From positions 159,090 to 223,089 of the forward strand of contig NZ_JABXKL010000015.1 of the NCBI RefSeq assembly GCF_017114995.1: a stretch of 64,000 bases of DNA. Direction: 5' to 3'. Of the stretch, positions 52,856-62,047 are shown piece after piece. The notes beneath the pieces are model-generated. The model was not told where the DNA came from. It saw nothing but the letters and a program-made list of their open reading frames with translations, and made no database searches. Positions within the stretch are counted from its first letter, which is position 1, and every line of letters starts with the position of its first letter. Origin of the DNA: Nostoc sp. NMS9 (GTDB taxonomy: Bacteria; Cyanobacteriota; Cyanobacteriia; Cyanobacteriales; Nostocaceae). Made by a program: the position numbers and the translations under genes.

Positions 52856-53000
52856 AATAAATTTGTCATTAGTCATTTAGTTATGGGGCATTGGGCATTG
52901 GGAATTGGGAATTGGGAATAGATCAATAATTAATAGTTCTTCTTCCCCTGCTCCCCTGTTCCTCTGCTCCCCTGCTCCCCCACTCCCCACTCACCGAGTT

Positions 53001-53660
53001 ATGGCAAAAATTTTCCCAGTTCATCCGGATAATCCTCAAATTCGCCGAATAGAGGAAATAAAGTCGGCGCTCTCTAGTGGCGCAGTCATGCTTTACCCTA
53101 CTGATACAGTCTATGCGATCGGTTGTGATTTGAATGCCAAGTCGGCGGTAGAACGAGTGCGGCAAATAAAACAGCTAGCAAACGATAAACCATTGACATT
53201 TTTATCTCCCTCGCTTTCAAATGTGGCAACTTATGCCTTCGTAAGTGACACAGCCTATCGGATTATGAAACGCCTGATTCCAGGGCCATACACGTTTTTG
53301 CTCCCAGCTACGAAGTTAGTACCGCGATTGGTGCAAAGCCCCAAGCGGAAAACTACTGGAATTAGAGTACCAAACCATACTGTATGTTTGGAGTTGCTGG
53401 CAGCATTGGGCAATCCGATTATTTCAACTTCAGCACATCTGCCACCAGATGAAGCAGATAATGGCATGATTCGGATAGATCCTGAAACGATTCAGTCGCG
53501 GGTAGAGCTATTTGATCGTTTGGACAAGTTGGTAGACATAATTGTAGACACTGGCGAGGAACCTACTTATGAAGTATCTACTATCTTGGATATGACCGGA
53601 GACGAAGCAGCAATTATACGGAGGGGTTTAGGTTGGGAAACAGCAGCAGCATGGGTATAA
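53001..53660 (+). CDS. Sua5/YciO/YrdC-family threonylcarbamoyl-AMP synthase-like protein
   Basis: 219 residues from ATG 53001; a start at 52905 would add 32 residues encoded by a CTCCCC-type repeat and is unlikely. The family forms threonylcarbamoyl-AMP for the t6A37 modification of tRNA, or (YciO) is a less certain relative. Visible are ALSSGAVMLYPTDTVYAIGCDLNA, then the RQIKQLANDKPLTFL block, GPYTFLLPAT, and TTGIRVPNHT. The KxRxxxxxPL-type signature of TsaC is modified here, and C-terminal STILDMTGDEAAIIRRG is YciO-like. I therefore keep the function general. Monocistronic. Confidence 0.88.
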   Translation: MAKIFPVHPDNPQIRRIEEIKSALSSGAVMLYPTDTVYAIGCDLNAKSAVERVRQIKQLANDKPLTFLSPSLSNVATYAFVSDTAYRIMKRLIPGPYTFLLPATKLVPRLVQSPKRKTTGIRVPNHTVCLELLAALGNPIISTSAHLPPDEADNGMIRIDPETIQSRVELFDRLDKLVDIIVDTGEEPTYEVSTILDMTGDEAAIIRRGLGWETAAAWV

Positions 53661-54064
53661 TAATTCCACTTCACAGGCGCACCTCTTTGTTTCGGAAATT
53701 GTGATAAAAACAACTCCAGTTTTAAAATTGTCATATTTAAAAGCGATGTCTAGGATGGGCTGTTCGGTGAGGCAGTGGATATAAGAGGATGGTGGCAAAA
53801 CTTGGCACAGTAAGGTATTTGACAACTTTGAGAAAATGGCAGTACTTGTGTGCCAGCGTTAAGATGGTGGCTTGTGAAGAAAACCGACACATTGCCATAA
53901 CTGTAACTCTTTCGTATTTCCTATAGTTTTGATATATGAGCTTTAAATGTGAGCATTATATACGGCAAGTCTTGATGGATGAATGCCTAAAGATTCTCCA
54001 GTCAAGGACGGTCTTGATTGCTGTGTCTGCGTTGTAATTACGGTGCAATACTACTGGAAAAGTC
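53661..54064. other. Non-coding region upstream of the HetZ-family gene
   Basis: No gene, repeat array or strong hairpin seen. It should hold the promoter of the HetZ-family gene. I found no clear GTA-N8-TAC (NtcA) site or HetR-type palindrome by eye. Confidence 0.35.
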
Positions 54065-55285
54065 ATGAAAGCTAACGTCGTCAATCTACCAAACTCTACA
54101 CCCATTTTTGAGAACCACGTTTCGACTGAAGAATTTTCAGATAGCAGCAGCGATCGCTTGATTCAATTGCTGTCTGAGGAAATGCAAGCGCAAGTGAAAG
54201 CAACACCCAAGTGCGTAGAAGCTTTAGCAAAGCGCATAGCCGTAGAAGTAGAACGCATTTGCGACAAAAGCTCCCGCATTCAAACATCTGGGGAAATCAA
54301 GTCCTGGCAGATGACATTGGGAAGACATCGGATGCAAAAGTGCTTACGTTATTACCAACTAGGTTCCAAACAAGGGCGGGTGGAATTACATAGCAATTTG
54401 GGTGCTATGGTTTACCGTCATGTAACTATGTCTGGCTCTGAGTTGGGCTTTGATGCTCGTTACAGCCTGATTGAAGATTTTTTACAAGCATTTTATATCG
54501 AAGCGATCAAAGCTTTCCGTAGAGAAAACGAACTACCAGAGAATCACACGCCGCGAACTCAGCTGCAATTAGCTGAATACATGGCCTTTACAGAGCAGTA
54601 TGCCAAACGCCGGATTAATTTACCTGGTGGTGCAAATCAGCAATTGATTATCTTGCGGGCCCAAGGTTTTGCTCGTCGTCAGCCCCAAGAAACTACCGTA
54701 GATATTGAAATGGCGGTAGAGTCTGCTAAGGGTGAAGAAGCAGAATCTTACCAGCGCAACTCGGCGGTGCAACAGCTGCGATCGCAAATGATCGCCCAAA
54801 CTAATTTCGATCCATCTGAAGAATCAGAACGCGATCGCGTCATCACTGAATTGATGAAATACTTGGAGTCTCAAGGTCAATCTGATTGTATGAACTACCT
54901 CAGCTTAAAACTTCAAGACCTCTCAGCCCCAGAAATTGACCAAATTCTCGGTTTAACTAGCCGTCAGCGCGATTATCTCCAACAACGCTTTAAATACCAT
55001 GTAGAAAAGTTTGCCAAACAACACCATTGGCAATTGGTACATCAATGGTTAGGTGCGGGTTTAGAGCAAAAGTTGGGTTTATCTTCCCAGCAGTGGGAAA
55101 TCTTTGTAAATCAACTCACAGAACAGCAACAGCAAATATTACAGTTAAAAACTGCACGGGAAAATGACGTTGCGATCGCCAAAGCTATCAAATGCACCCC
55201 CAAACAGCTGCAAAAGCGCTGGACTCAACTTTTAGAACTAGCATGGACTATCCGCAACGGTCATACTGAAGCCCAGACAGGTTGA
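54065..55285 (+). CDS. hetZ: HetZ-family protein (heterocyst differentiation regulator or paralogue)
   Basis: 406 residues. From memory it matches HetZ of Anabaena in layout: a conserved block SGEIKSWQMTLGRHRMQKCLRYY, then GRVELHSNLGAMVYRHVT, LIEDFLQAFYIEAIKAFRREN, LAEYMAFTEQYAKRRI, and LIILRAQGFARRQPQETTVDIE. The C-terminal 60 residues (LTEQQQQILQLK, IAKAIKCTPKQLQKRWTQLL) look like a sigma-region-4-type helix-turn-helix. HetZ is needed for early heterocyst development. PatU-type genes are not seen next to it, and HetZ-related paralogues exist, so this may be a paralogue. The symbol is provisional. Confidence 0.7.
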   Translation: MKANVVNLPNSTPIFENHVSTEEFSDSSSDRLIQLLSEEMQAQVKATPKCVEALAKRIAVEVERICDKSSRIQTSGEIKSWQMTLGRHRMQKCLRYYQLGSKQGRVELHSNLGAMVYRHVTMSGSELGFDARYSLIEDFLQAFYIEAIKAFRRENELPENHTPRTQLQLAEYMAFTEQYAKRRINLPGGANQQLIILRAQGFARRQPQETTVDIEMAVESAKGEEAESYQRNSAVQQLRSQMIAQTNFDPSEESERDRVITELMKYLESQGQSDCMNYLSLKLQDLSAPEIDQILGLTSRQRDYLQQRFKYHVEKFAKQHHWQLVHQWLGAGLEQKLGLSSQQWEIFVNQLTEQQQQILQLKTARENDVAIAKAIKCTPKQLQKRWTQLLELAWTIRNGHTEAQTG

Positions 55286-55401
55286 AGCCAAGGCGAAATC
55301 ACTAAAATTTATCCAAGCTAAATTCCAGTTATTAGAAATGTTGTTATGGATATGGCGGTTTTGAGGTGTAATAATAAAGGGGAATAAAATCAGAGAAAAG
55401 C

Positions 55402-55623
55402 ATGAACCCAGTATTTCCCGAACTCTCTAGTCTTTCGAGAGCGGAAAAACTTCAACTGGTAGAATATTTATGGGATGAAATTGCCGCTACACCACCAGGA
55501 CTCCCAGTTTTAGATTGGCACAAACAAGAGCTAGCCCGTCGCAAAGCCCAATATCTACAAAATCCAGCCATCAGCAACAGTTGGGAAGATGTAAAAGCCA
55601 GAATCTCTCAACGGCATGGCTAG
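55402..55623 (+). CDS. Antitoxin-like addiction module protein
   Basis: 73 residues of the addiction-module component family (TIGR02574-like), with LSRAEKLQLVEYLWDEIAA near the N-terminus and LDWHKQELARRKAQYL in the middle, then SWEDVKARI near the C-terminus. It would neutralise a RelE/ParE toxin. The toxin frame starts inside its stop region, overlapping by 8 bases (55616-55623), as expected for a coupled pair. The toxin is broken (see next feature), so the antitoxin may now be an orphan or may counter toxins elsewhere. Confidence 0.85.
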   Translation: MNPVFPELSSLSRAEKLQLVEYLWDEIAATPPGLPVLDWHKQELARRKAQYLQNPAISNSWEDVKARISQRHG

Positions 55624-55915
55624 AAACTTAACTATCCTTACAGCCGCAGAACTGGACATTATTGAAGCTTATGACTGGTACGAGGGGCGCGAATTAGGGT
55701 TAGGCGCTGAGTTCCTACGGTGTATTGATGCCTGCCTGAATTTAATTTAGCATCACCCCAACACATACCAGATTGTTCATGAAACCTATCGCCGCGCTAC
55801 AATTAGGCGTTTTCCCTACGTCGTTTTTTACGAGTTTAATGAACAGGAGATTATTATCTACGCTGTTTTTCACCGTTCCCAAGACCCAGAAAAATGGCGT
55901 AGCCGCTTGCAATAG
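55616..55915 (+). pseudogene. RelE/ParE-family toxin with in-frame nonsense codon
   Basis: Read from ATG 55616, the frame has 44 residues (AAELDIIEAYDWYE, LGAEFLRCIDACLNLI), then TAG at 55748-55750, then continues in frame for 54 more residues to a TAG at 55913. The second part (HHPNTYQIV, RRATIRRFPYVVFYEF, VFHRSQDPEKWRS) is typical of RelE/ParE toxins. The natural codon at the stop is probably CAG (Gln), so one C-to-T change explains it. The toxin is probably inactive unless the stop is misread. No sign of frameshift elsewhere. Confidence 0.85.
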
Positions 55916-56161
55916 TTGGTCTTTGAGACTAAAGATAAATTCATTATTTTAACTATTATCTGAATTAGTAACTCGTTGCTTATCCAAATTATTAATACAT
56001 TTGTATTTATTTAGTACAAAAATACCAATAAATTCGGATTTTTTACCTATTAATCCAACCACGTTTAGCTAAAATCAAAAATTCATATTAAGCAACTGAA
56101 CCTTTTTTACTGCTTCTGTGAAATCCTATAATAAGCAGGACTTTTGGCAGAGGGATTGAAG

Positions 56162-56638
56162 ATGGCTCTGACTCAAGGCGGACGGGCAAATAAGTCTGGG
56201 AATATTTTAGAAGCAAATGTAGAAGCAATCTTGCATGGGCATAATTATTTCCAAGTAGGGAACTATGTCCAAAAAGAATTTATACTAAATGCTACTTTAT
56301 TGTCAAAACGTTATGGCAAAGAAGTTTATATTGGAACTGGAATTTATCATACCTATCTGAAGGTTGATTTTTATGTTGTCGGCTCATCTGCAATGCCATC
56401 TGGTTTAATTTTCGAGTGCAAATGGCAAGAAAGCCCTGGTTCAGTTGATGAAAAATTTCCTTACTTGAATATGAACATTCAGCACTATTACCCTGCACCA
56501 ACCATCGTAATTTTAGGCGGTGAAGGTATGCGAGAAGGCGCAAGCAAATGGCTGAAAGCAAGAGTTAATGATAACCATAATTTATTAGCAGTTTATAGCT
56601 TAGATAGATTCATTGCTTGGGCAAATAAAAATCTTTAA
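56162..56638 (+). CDS. Putative type II restriction endonuclease (PD-(D/E)XK-like), partner of the Dam-like methyltransferase
   Basis: 158 residues from ATG 56162, with AGAGGGA about ten bases upstream; a TTG at 56144 is less likely. The nuclease core is Asp69 in LKVDFYVVG and Glu85-Lys87 in LIFECKWQ, followed by DEKFPYLN, as in several small type II endonucleases. It ends inside the 3' end of the methyltransferase gene on the other strand, overlapping by 29 bases. Partnership is inferred from this arrangement. Recognition site unknown. Confidence 0.72.
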   Translation: MALTQGGRANKSGNILEANVEAILHGHNYFQVGNYVQKEFILNATLLSKRYGKEVYIGTGIYHTYLKVDFYVVGSSAMPSGLIFECKWQESPGSVDEKFPYLNMNIQHYYPAPTIVILGGEGMREGASKWLKARVNDNHNLLAVYSLDRFIAWANKNL

Positions 56639-57467
56639 AAGATGTAATTAATAGTTCGTAAATCAGACCTCTATTTTTTATTTTTGAGTTAATTGAACGC
56701 GCCGCTTTGATTTTATAGGTTTCAAAATTGATATCAGTATAAATTTTTTGAATAAATTCACTATCAGAATTGCATATCATAACTTTGACCCCACGATTTG
56801 CTAATTCTGCACAAGCATCTCTTAAAAGTTCTTGGTCTTTTTTACTAAAACAATTTTGACTATAAGCAGTGAAATAGCTAGTATCACTGATAGGATGGTA
56901 GGGCGGATCAAAAAATACAAAGTCATCACTGCTAGTCGCATGATTTAGGACTTCTGTAAAATCTGCTTGTTTAATTTCTGCATGGGAAAGCGCTTCAGAG
57001 GCTGCTTTTAATAAAACCTCAGCACAAATATTGGGATTGTCATATCTGCCTAATGGCACATTGAATTTACCCTGTGAGTTGACTCGATAAAGACCATTAA
57101 AACAAGTCTTATTAAGATAAATCAGACGAGCAGCTTTTTCTATATCAGTACCACTAGAATTGTTTCTGACACTATAGTAATAATCTTTAGCATGTCGGAT
57201 TTTATGCTCTTGTAATAGATAAATTAATTCTTCAACACGATCTCTAACACAACAATAAGTGTTAATTAATTCGGCATTAATATCAGTTAAAATGGCTGCA
57301 CTGGGTTGGAGATAGAAAAAAACAGCACCACCACCTAAAAATGGCTCATAGTAATTTTTATAACTCTTGGGAAAATAAGGAATATATTGCTGTATCAACC
57401 GACTTTTACCCCCTGCCCACTTCAAAAATGGACGCGGGCTAGTTTCCTTCGAGACTTGAATTACCAT
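56610..57467 (-). CDS. Dam-like DNA adenine N6-methyltransferase (alpha class)
   Basis: 285 residues of the Dam/DpnM family. FLKWAGGKSRLI (about 14-25, motif X) is followed by YYEPFLGGGAVFFYL (motif I, AdoMet binding) and by VFFDPPYHP (motif IV, DPPY, about 186-194). NKTCFNGLYRVNSQGKFNVPLG is the conserved target-side block. The order defines an alpha-class N6-adenine enzyme. It is convergent and overlapping with a nuclease-like gene, so it should protect that enzyme's site. GATC is one possibility, but the family includes other specificities. Confidence 0.9.
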   Translation of the reverse strand: MVIQVSKETSPRPFLKWAGGKSRLIQQYIPYFPKSYKNYYEPFLGGGAVFFYLQPSAAILTDINAELINTYCCVRDRVEELIYLLQEHKIRHAKDYYYSVRNNSSGTDIEKAARLIYLNKTCFNGLYRVNSQGKFNVPLGRYDNPNICAEVLLKAASEALSHAEIKQADFTEVLNHATSSDDFVFFDPPYHPISDTSYFTAYSQNCFSKKDQELLRDACAELANRGVKVMICNSDSEFIQKIYTDINFETYKIKAARSINSKIKNRGLIYELLITSFKDFYLPKQ

Positions 57468-57632
57468 TTACTTACAATTTAACTGAAAATAATTATGACT
57501 AAATAAAGCCAATATAACCGACGAACCAAATTTTAGATTAACTGGCTAATTTTCCAGCCGCATATATTACAATTGAGTAGATAAAGCATATCAAAACAAA
57601 CGTAAGTATATAACAAGGCAGTTTACATTCAG

Positions 57633-57839
57633 ATGTTTGACGGATTTTGGGATAACGTCTTTCGGTACCCCCGATACTTAATTACGATCGTCTTAGGCTT
57701 GTTTCTGAACACCTTTGCGCCATTAGTGCCATTGTTGAAACGCCCTATCACCTTGATCGCTATCTTGGGTTTATTTGTGAGCAGCCTAGTCTTCCTGACT
57801 TTCACCCTACGGGCAATGCTAGGCTTGAGTGCAATCTAG
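57633..57839 (+). CDS. DUF751-family small membrane protein upstream of rbfA
   Basis: 68 residues with two hydrophobic segments (about 15-30 and 42-63), consistent with a small inner- or thylakoid-membrane protein. The opening FWDNVFRYPRYLITIVLGLFLN matches DUF751 as I recall it, a cyanobacterial and plastid family of unknown function commonly located before rbfA. Here it ends 123 bases before rbfA on the same strand. Likely cotranscribed, but the link is by position. Confidence 0.8.
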   Translation: MFDGFWDNVFRYPRYLITIVLGLFLNTFAPLVPLLKRPITLIAILGLFVSSLVFLTFTLRAMLGLSAI

Positions 57840-57962
57840 ACTAGCGTTATATCGGGGCTGTACCCCATAGACGGTTGCTCTTGGCGTTGCTCCCGCTAAG
57901 TACTGTCTAACCAACTTGCATCTATTTTTGTCGTACAACCTCTGTGATGAGGCGAAATTTTT

Positions 57963-58382
57963 ATGGCTACAAATCGTCGGGTTTCCCGCGTTGCTGAACT
58001 GATCAAACGGGAAGTTAGCCAAATGCTGCTTAACGGAATTAAAGATGACCGTGTGGGTACTGGAATGGTCAGTGTGACTGATGTTGATGTTTCCGGCGAT
58101 CTCCAACACGCCAAAATCTACGTCAGCATCTATGGTACGGATGAAGCTAAGGTAGAAACAATGGCAGGCTTAAAGTCGGCCACAGGTTACGTCCGCAGCG
58201 AACTTGGGGCGCGGGTACGGCTACGTCGTACACCAGAGGTGATATTTCTTGAAGATCGCTCTATAGAACGCGGTAATAAAGTATTGGCACTACTAAATCA
58301 ACTTAATCACGATCGCCCGCCAGAAAATCTGGTAGGAGTAGAAGACAGCACTGTTCAAAATGATCAGGAATTCTCCGAATAA
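57963..58382 (+). CDS. rbfA: 30S ribosome-binding factor A
   Basis: 139 residues. RbfA binds the 30S subunit and helps mature the 5' end of 16S rRNA, notably in the cold. The KH-like fold is clear: [18 protein letters not shown], then [23 protein letters not shown], and [29 protein letters not shown]. An acidic C-terminal tail of about 25 residues is extra, as in other cyanobacteria. A hairpin follows at 58444. DUF751 lies just upstream. Confidence 0.96.
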   Translation: MATNRRVSRVAELIKREVSQMLLNGIKDDRVGTGMVSVTDVDVSGDLQHAKIYVSIYGTDEAKVETMAGLKSATGYVRSELGARVRLRRTPEVIFLEDRSIERGNKVLALLNQLNHDRPPENLVGVEDSTVQNDQEFSE

Positions 58383-59321
58383 GTAACTAAAACAACAATG
58401 TAACTTCAGAACAATTAATCTCAGCAAATCCGCCAAACAGTTTACAGACGTGACTAGATCGCGTCTGTTTTAATGTAAACATAACCTAATTCAGCAAGAC
58501 ACTTCTCTTATTGTGGGCGAAACAAGGTTTAAACATTCTTCGTTGCTAAAACTCCATTCCTTTATGGGTGGAATATTCACTAATTCTGAATTATGACCGA
58601 AAACGAAAAGGATACAAGCCCCTAAATTTATTTATGGGGATCATTAATTTTGAATTTTGAATTTTGAATTTTGAATTCGGAGCGAAGCGACGTGACTCCT
58701 GTTTATGTGTGTCCTAATTACGAATTAGAGTATTACTCCACCCTTTTACAGATGTTTTTCAAAAGAAAAGTGGATGATGTTAGTGCTGAAATTAACTAAT
58801 AAATTACAGTCTTACTTAAGAAAAGGTTAACAAATGCTATGGTTAAAACCTTCGGAGTATACTTTAGCCGTTATGTTTTGCAACAATTTATACCCTAGTA
58901 ACTGACAAATATTATTGTGTTGTTTACCCTTAGATAAATACCAGCAGTTATAGACCCAGCTTTTAAGGTGATTATTTGATATGTAAGCCATCACGATATA
59001 AACTCCTCCTACCCACCAAATCTTGCCTAAATACAGTAATGGCAAGACCTTTCAGACTTGTGGCATCAAAGTCATACAGTTACATAAGCAGGTTAGGTTA
59101 ACTACTCGGAATTTTTTTTGTAAAGCGGATTTTCGATAAATGTCAGCATTCGTTGACTTTCTTAACATTTCTTGAGATAATTTCAGGAGATGTAGCGTCA
59201 AAATAAAAATAGTTCCGTATAGCAAACTACAAAATCTTAGCCACAAGTCTAATTTCTGTAATGTTTGTTCCTAATTTTTAACGGGAACACTATCCTAAGT
59301 GTTAATTTGTGAGTAAAAAAC
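58383..59321. other. Long non-coding region after rbfA
   Basis: 939 bases with no gene I can support. Besides the rbfA hairpin, it holds an AATTTTG x4 heptamer array at 58646-58673. Two open frames on the minus strand (58827-59045 and 59052-59246) have no recognisable product and look like chance. The end should hold the promoter of the DUF4327 gene. Confidence 0.45.
58444..58471 (+). terminator. Terminator of rbfA
   Basis: ACAGACG (58444-58450) and CGTCTGT (58462-58468) form a 7-base stem with an 11-base loop and are followed by TTT. They lie 62 bases after the rbfA stop. Confidence 0.6.
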
Positions 59322-59558
59322 ATGAGTGTGAATACGGTGCCTTCTATCAATTACTACTCTCTAGATGTGATTCAAGACGAAGCACGCCGACTGGTGCAAA
59401 AGGGAATGATTAGCCGACAACAGCCAATATATACCCTCTGCCAATACATTCCAGCGAGAGAGTGGGTTTGCGTTGAATGTGAATTAGAGAAATGTGACTT
59501 TTTGTTACGCGATCGCATTGGCGACCTAATTGGTCGTGAACAGTGGGACAACGACTAA
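59322..59558 (+). CDS. DUF4327-family conserved cyanobacterial protein
   Basis: 78 residues, soluble. YSLDVIQDEARRLVQKGMISRQQPIYTLCQYIPAREWVCVECELEKCDFLLRDRIGDLIGREQW is what I remember as DUF4327, a family known mainly from cyanobacteria. It has three or four cysteines (YTLCQ, CVEC, EKCDF), which may bind metal, but I cannot show this. The function is unknown. It stands alone between long non-coding regions. Confidence 0.75.
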   Translation: MSVNTVPSINYYSLDVIQDEARRLVQKGMISRQQPIYTLCQYIPAREWVCVECELEKCDFLLRDRIGDLIGREQWDND

Positions 59559-60082
59559 TCAATGTTTGATTTCGGGTTTAGGATTGGGAGTTTGTTTTTG
59601 ATGTGTAGATGTCACCATCAACGATTCAACGCTCAATCTGGAGGATAATCTCTGGTTTTTGATGAGCATTGCCCTATACAGAATCTTGCGTTTTTGATTA
59701 ATACAGAAGCATTTGAGTCTGAATTTATACAACTTTTCAAGTTAAAGAAGGCATCAAAACCATTTGTTCTGTACATCTGGTGTCACAGCTTGAGTTTAGT
59801 ATGTAGATTCAGTGAAGTTCCTACATTGATCTGATAGAAGTGCAGGAACTTCACTTTTGACTCGCAATTTATTCCATCACTTCCCTCAAGTAAGTGATAA
59901 TCTGCTTGCTGTTCAAAACCAAAATCCGTCTGGAAAAATTTCCTAAGTCGGGCTAACCGACACCAGTTGCGACAACAAAGGGAACCTCCGCCAGCAACTG
60001 GCTCAACCTTCATCAAATCCAAAATTTGTATAGTATTTTTTCTGAAAAAATCTTGAAAAGCATAGAAAAATCCTATGAAATA
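59559..60082. other. Non-coding region after the DUF4327 gene
   Basis: No gene supported. A good hairpin at 59811-59858 lies 250 bases after the preceding stop. A minus-strand open frame (59783-60022) overlapping it has no known product. A small RNA ending at this hairpin is possible but unproven. Confidence 0.35.
59811..59858 (+). terminator. Hairpin with T-run in the intergenic region
   Basis: AGTGAAGTTCCT (59811-59822) and AGGAACTTCACT (59844-59855) pair perfectly over 12 bases with a 21-base loop, then TTT. It is far from the upstream coding stop, so it may end a small transcript. Confidence 0.6.
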
Positions 60083-60436
60083 TTATCCTACTTGCTCTAA
60101 ATACTGATTAATGTCTTCAATGATGCGAGTAAGTTCAGCTTCAGTAGTCAAGCGGATGTTGACGTTGCGGACAGTCAGCAAAACTTTGGCTGCGAAGGGC
60201 GTTGGCCAGATATTAGGATTACAAAAAACTTCTAAAAATACTTCACCCGTATAACGATATTCCAGGGGAGGCTGGGGAGTGACTCTACCACCGCCAGGAG
60301 TGGGTTTAGCAGCGATCGCTTTCAGGCGTTCCATCAGTTGATCCGTCGCTGTCTTTAATTCTCGTGCTGCTTGGGGTGAAAAACTGAAGGAGACCGAACC
60401 TTCAATTAAATTCAATGTTAGAGGAATTGAAGACAT
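60083..60436 (-). CDS. Conserved hypothetical protein
   Basis: 117 residues, soluble, with no signal peptide. It begins SSIPLTLNLIEGSVSFSFSPQAAREL and has a short glycine-rich loop (PTPGGGRVTPQ, about 45-55) before YRYTGEVFLEVFCNPNIWPTPFAAKVLLTV. I recall cyanobacterial proteins with this look but no function. It lies 128 bases downstream of the AAA ATPase gene on the same strand, so cotranscription is possible. Confidence 0.6.
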   Translation of the reverse strand: MSSIPLTLNLIEGSVSFSFSPQAARELKTATDQLMERLKAIAAKPTPGGGRVTPQPPLEYRYTGEVFLEVFCNPNIWPTPFAAKVLLTVRNVNIRLTTEAELTRIIEDINQYLEQVG

Positions 60437-60564
60437 ATTTTTTTTATTAAAACTTCTTGATAAGTACTTATATTACCGGAAGAAGGGGTCTGAATCTCAC
60501 TCTGATAGTTCCCGGTGTTTTCTTCAAAGACCACTAGTATTACTGCGCGTAATTCGTTAGTTTG

Positions 60565-61899
60565 TCAATACAAGTATTTTGTCTTGGGTAAATAAGTTTG
60601 TAATAAGGACTTTAGTCCTTGTGTGGCGATCCTCGCGTCCACAAAAAAGATATCATCAAAACGGCGAACTAATTCCGCAGGTAGCATTGACAAGCGATTG
60701 ACAGTAGCAATGGTATAAACTGGCTCTTGATGCTCTTGCATCCAAGTTAATAAAGCCGCAGATAGCTGCGGTGCTACACCTCCATCTGCATTGGAATCCC
60801 AGCCAGCAAAGCCTTTATCAAAGTCATCCCAATAAAGTACACAGGGAGCAAAGGAAGTCACCAAAGCAATAAACTCCTTTAATGCTCTGTCGGGATGAGG
60901 ATCACCCACTAGTACACCCCAATTAGCTGCTAACAGTGGCAATCCCATTTTCTTAGCTGCTAACTTGGCAGAGAGACTTTTACCAGTACCCGGTGGCCCC
61001 CATAAGAGTATCCCAGTGGGAAACTTCAATCCATATTGCTTTGCTTTAGGTTGAAGTAGACAGGTAATAGTTTGCAACCTTTTCTCTAGTAAATCTAATC
61101 CTCCGGCTAAAGGTACATCCGGTTGAGCAATGTACTTTAAACCCCGACCCCGCAGTTTGCTAACTTTATGCTCTAGGACTAATTGGGTCATTTCCTCAAG
61201 CTGCTCTGCAAAACCTAGACATTGCTGTAATAGCATATTTATCTCGCCTATGGGTAAACCTTGACAGGCACGAAAGAGCAATTGCAGTGCTGATGTTTTT
61301 TCTGTTGTCTTTAACCAAGAATTGCGATCGGTTACGGCGCGGTGATCGCGATCGCACTCCGCAAACTGCTGAAGCCGGGGATGACTATACCCAACCCAGG
61401 CATCACAAAACTGCTCCACAACCATCTGTACCTGCTGTTGGTCTGGAAGTGGATTTGACAGTACAGGAATAAAAGGCTGTAATTCTAGAGGTAGTTGAAC
61501 GTAAGTTTCCAATAACACCCAGTAATGACGTTGTTGACTCCAGAGAGCTTGATGACAGGCATTTAGTAATTGATAGCTATATTTTTGACTTATTTTGCTA
61601 CCATCATCCTCATTTAGCATTCGCTCCAGTAAATAAATGCCTGGTTGATATTCCTCCAGAAGATACTGAATAATGTCCCCGTCTTTACCCCTGTCAGTTG
61701 ACTGTAAGATGTACTGACCTTGATGCTGAATTAATTGCTGTAGTCCACAATAACCAGGATTCCAGACAAAGATTGACAAAGAACGCTCCTCACCCCAATG
61801 GTAAAACTGCTGTAGTATTTGCATTCTGTCAGGCGTATGATACTCCACAGCCACAATTGGAGTATTTTGGTTAGCTAGAACAAGCCAGTCTGTTATCAA
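60565..61899 (-). CDS. AAA+ ATPase of the Ycf46-like family
   Basis: 444 residues. The C-terminal AAA+ module has Walker A GPPGTGKS (about residues 295-302), Walker B VLYWDDFDKGF (about 350-360), TVNRLSMLPAELVRRFDDIFF with arginine-finger positions, and Sensor-like TIATVNR. The N-terminal half is specific to this family. Ycf46-type ATPases are conserved in cyanobacteria and some algal plastids, with a suggested role in inorganic-carbon acclimation. The last codons (QGLKSLLQTY) come from a dispersed palindrome (AAGGACTTTAGTCCTT, at 60605-60620). Otherwise it looks intact. Confidence 0.85.
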   Translation of the reverse strand: MITDWLVLANQNTPIVAVEYHTPDRMQILQQFYHWGEERSLSIFVWNPGYCGLQQLIQHQGQYILQSTDRGKDGDIIQYLLEEYQPGIYLLERMLNEDDGSKISQKYSYQLLNACHQALWSQQRHYWVLLETYVQLPLELQPFIPVLSNPLPDQQQVQMVVEQFCDAWVGYSHPRLQQFAECDRDHRAVTDRNSWLKTTEKTSALQLLFRACQGLPIGEINMLLQQCLGFAEQLEEMTQLVLEHKVSKLRGRGLKYIAQPDVPLAGGLDLLEKRLQTITCLLQPKAKQYGLKFPTGILLWGPPGTGKSLSAKLAAKKMGLPLLAANWGVLVGDPHPDRALKEFIALVTSFAPCVLYWDDFDKGFAGWDSNADGGVAPQLSAALLTWMQEHQEPVYTIATVNRLSMLPAELVRRFDDIFFVDARIATQGLKSLLQTYLPKTKYLY

Positions 61900-62047
61900 T
61901 TTTATAAACTTGACTTCAACAACTTACTTTCCCCTTTTAGAGCAAATTTCTTACTGATGCTTTAGCCACACGGATAATTATTACTAACGGGTTGGCTATA
62001 TTTCTTGTGTGAAAAAGAGCGATCGCCCATAAAACCCTTGATAACTC

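Noticed and set aside
58827..59246. Two minus-strand frames in the rbfA-DUF4327 gap
   Set aside because: No recognisable product, AT-rich codon content and no start context.
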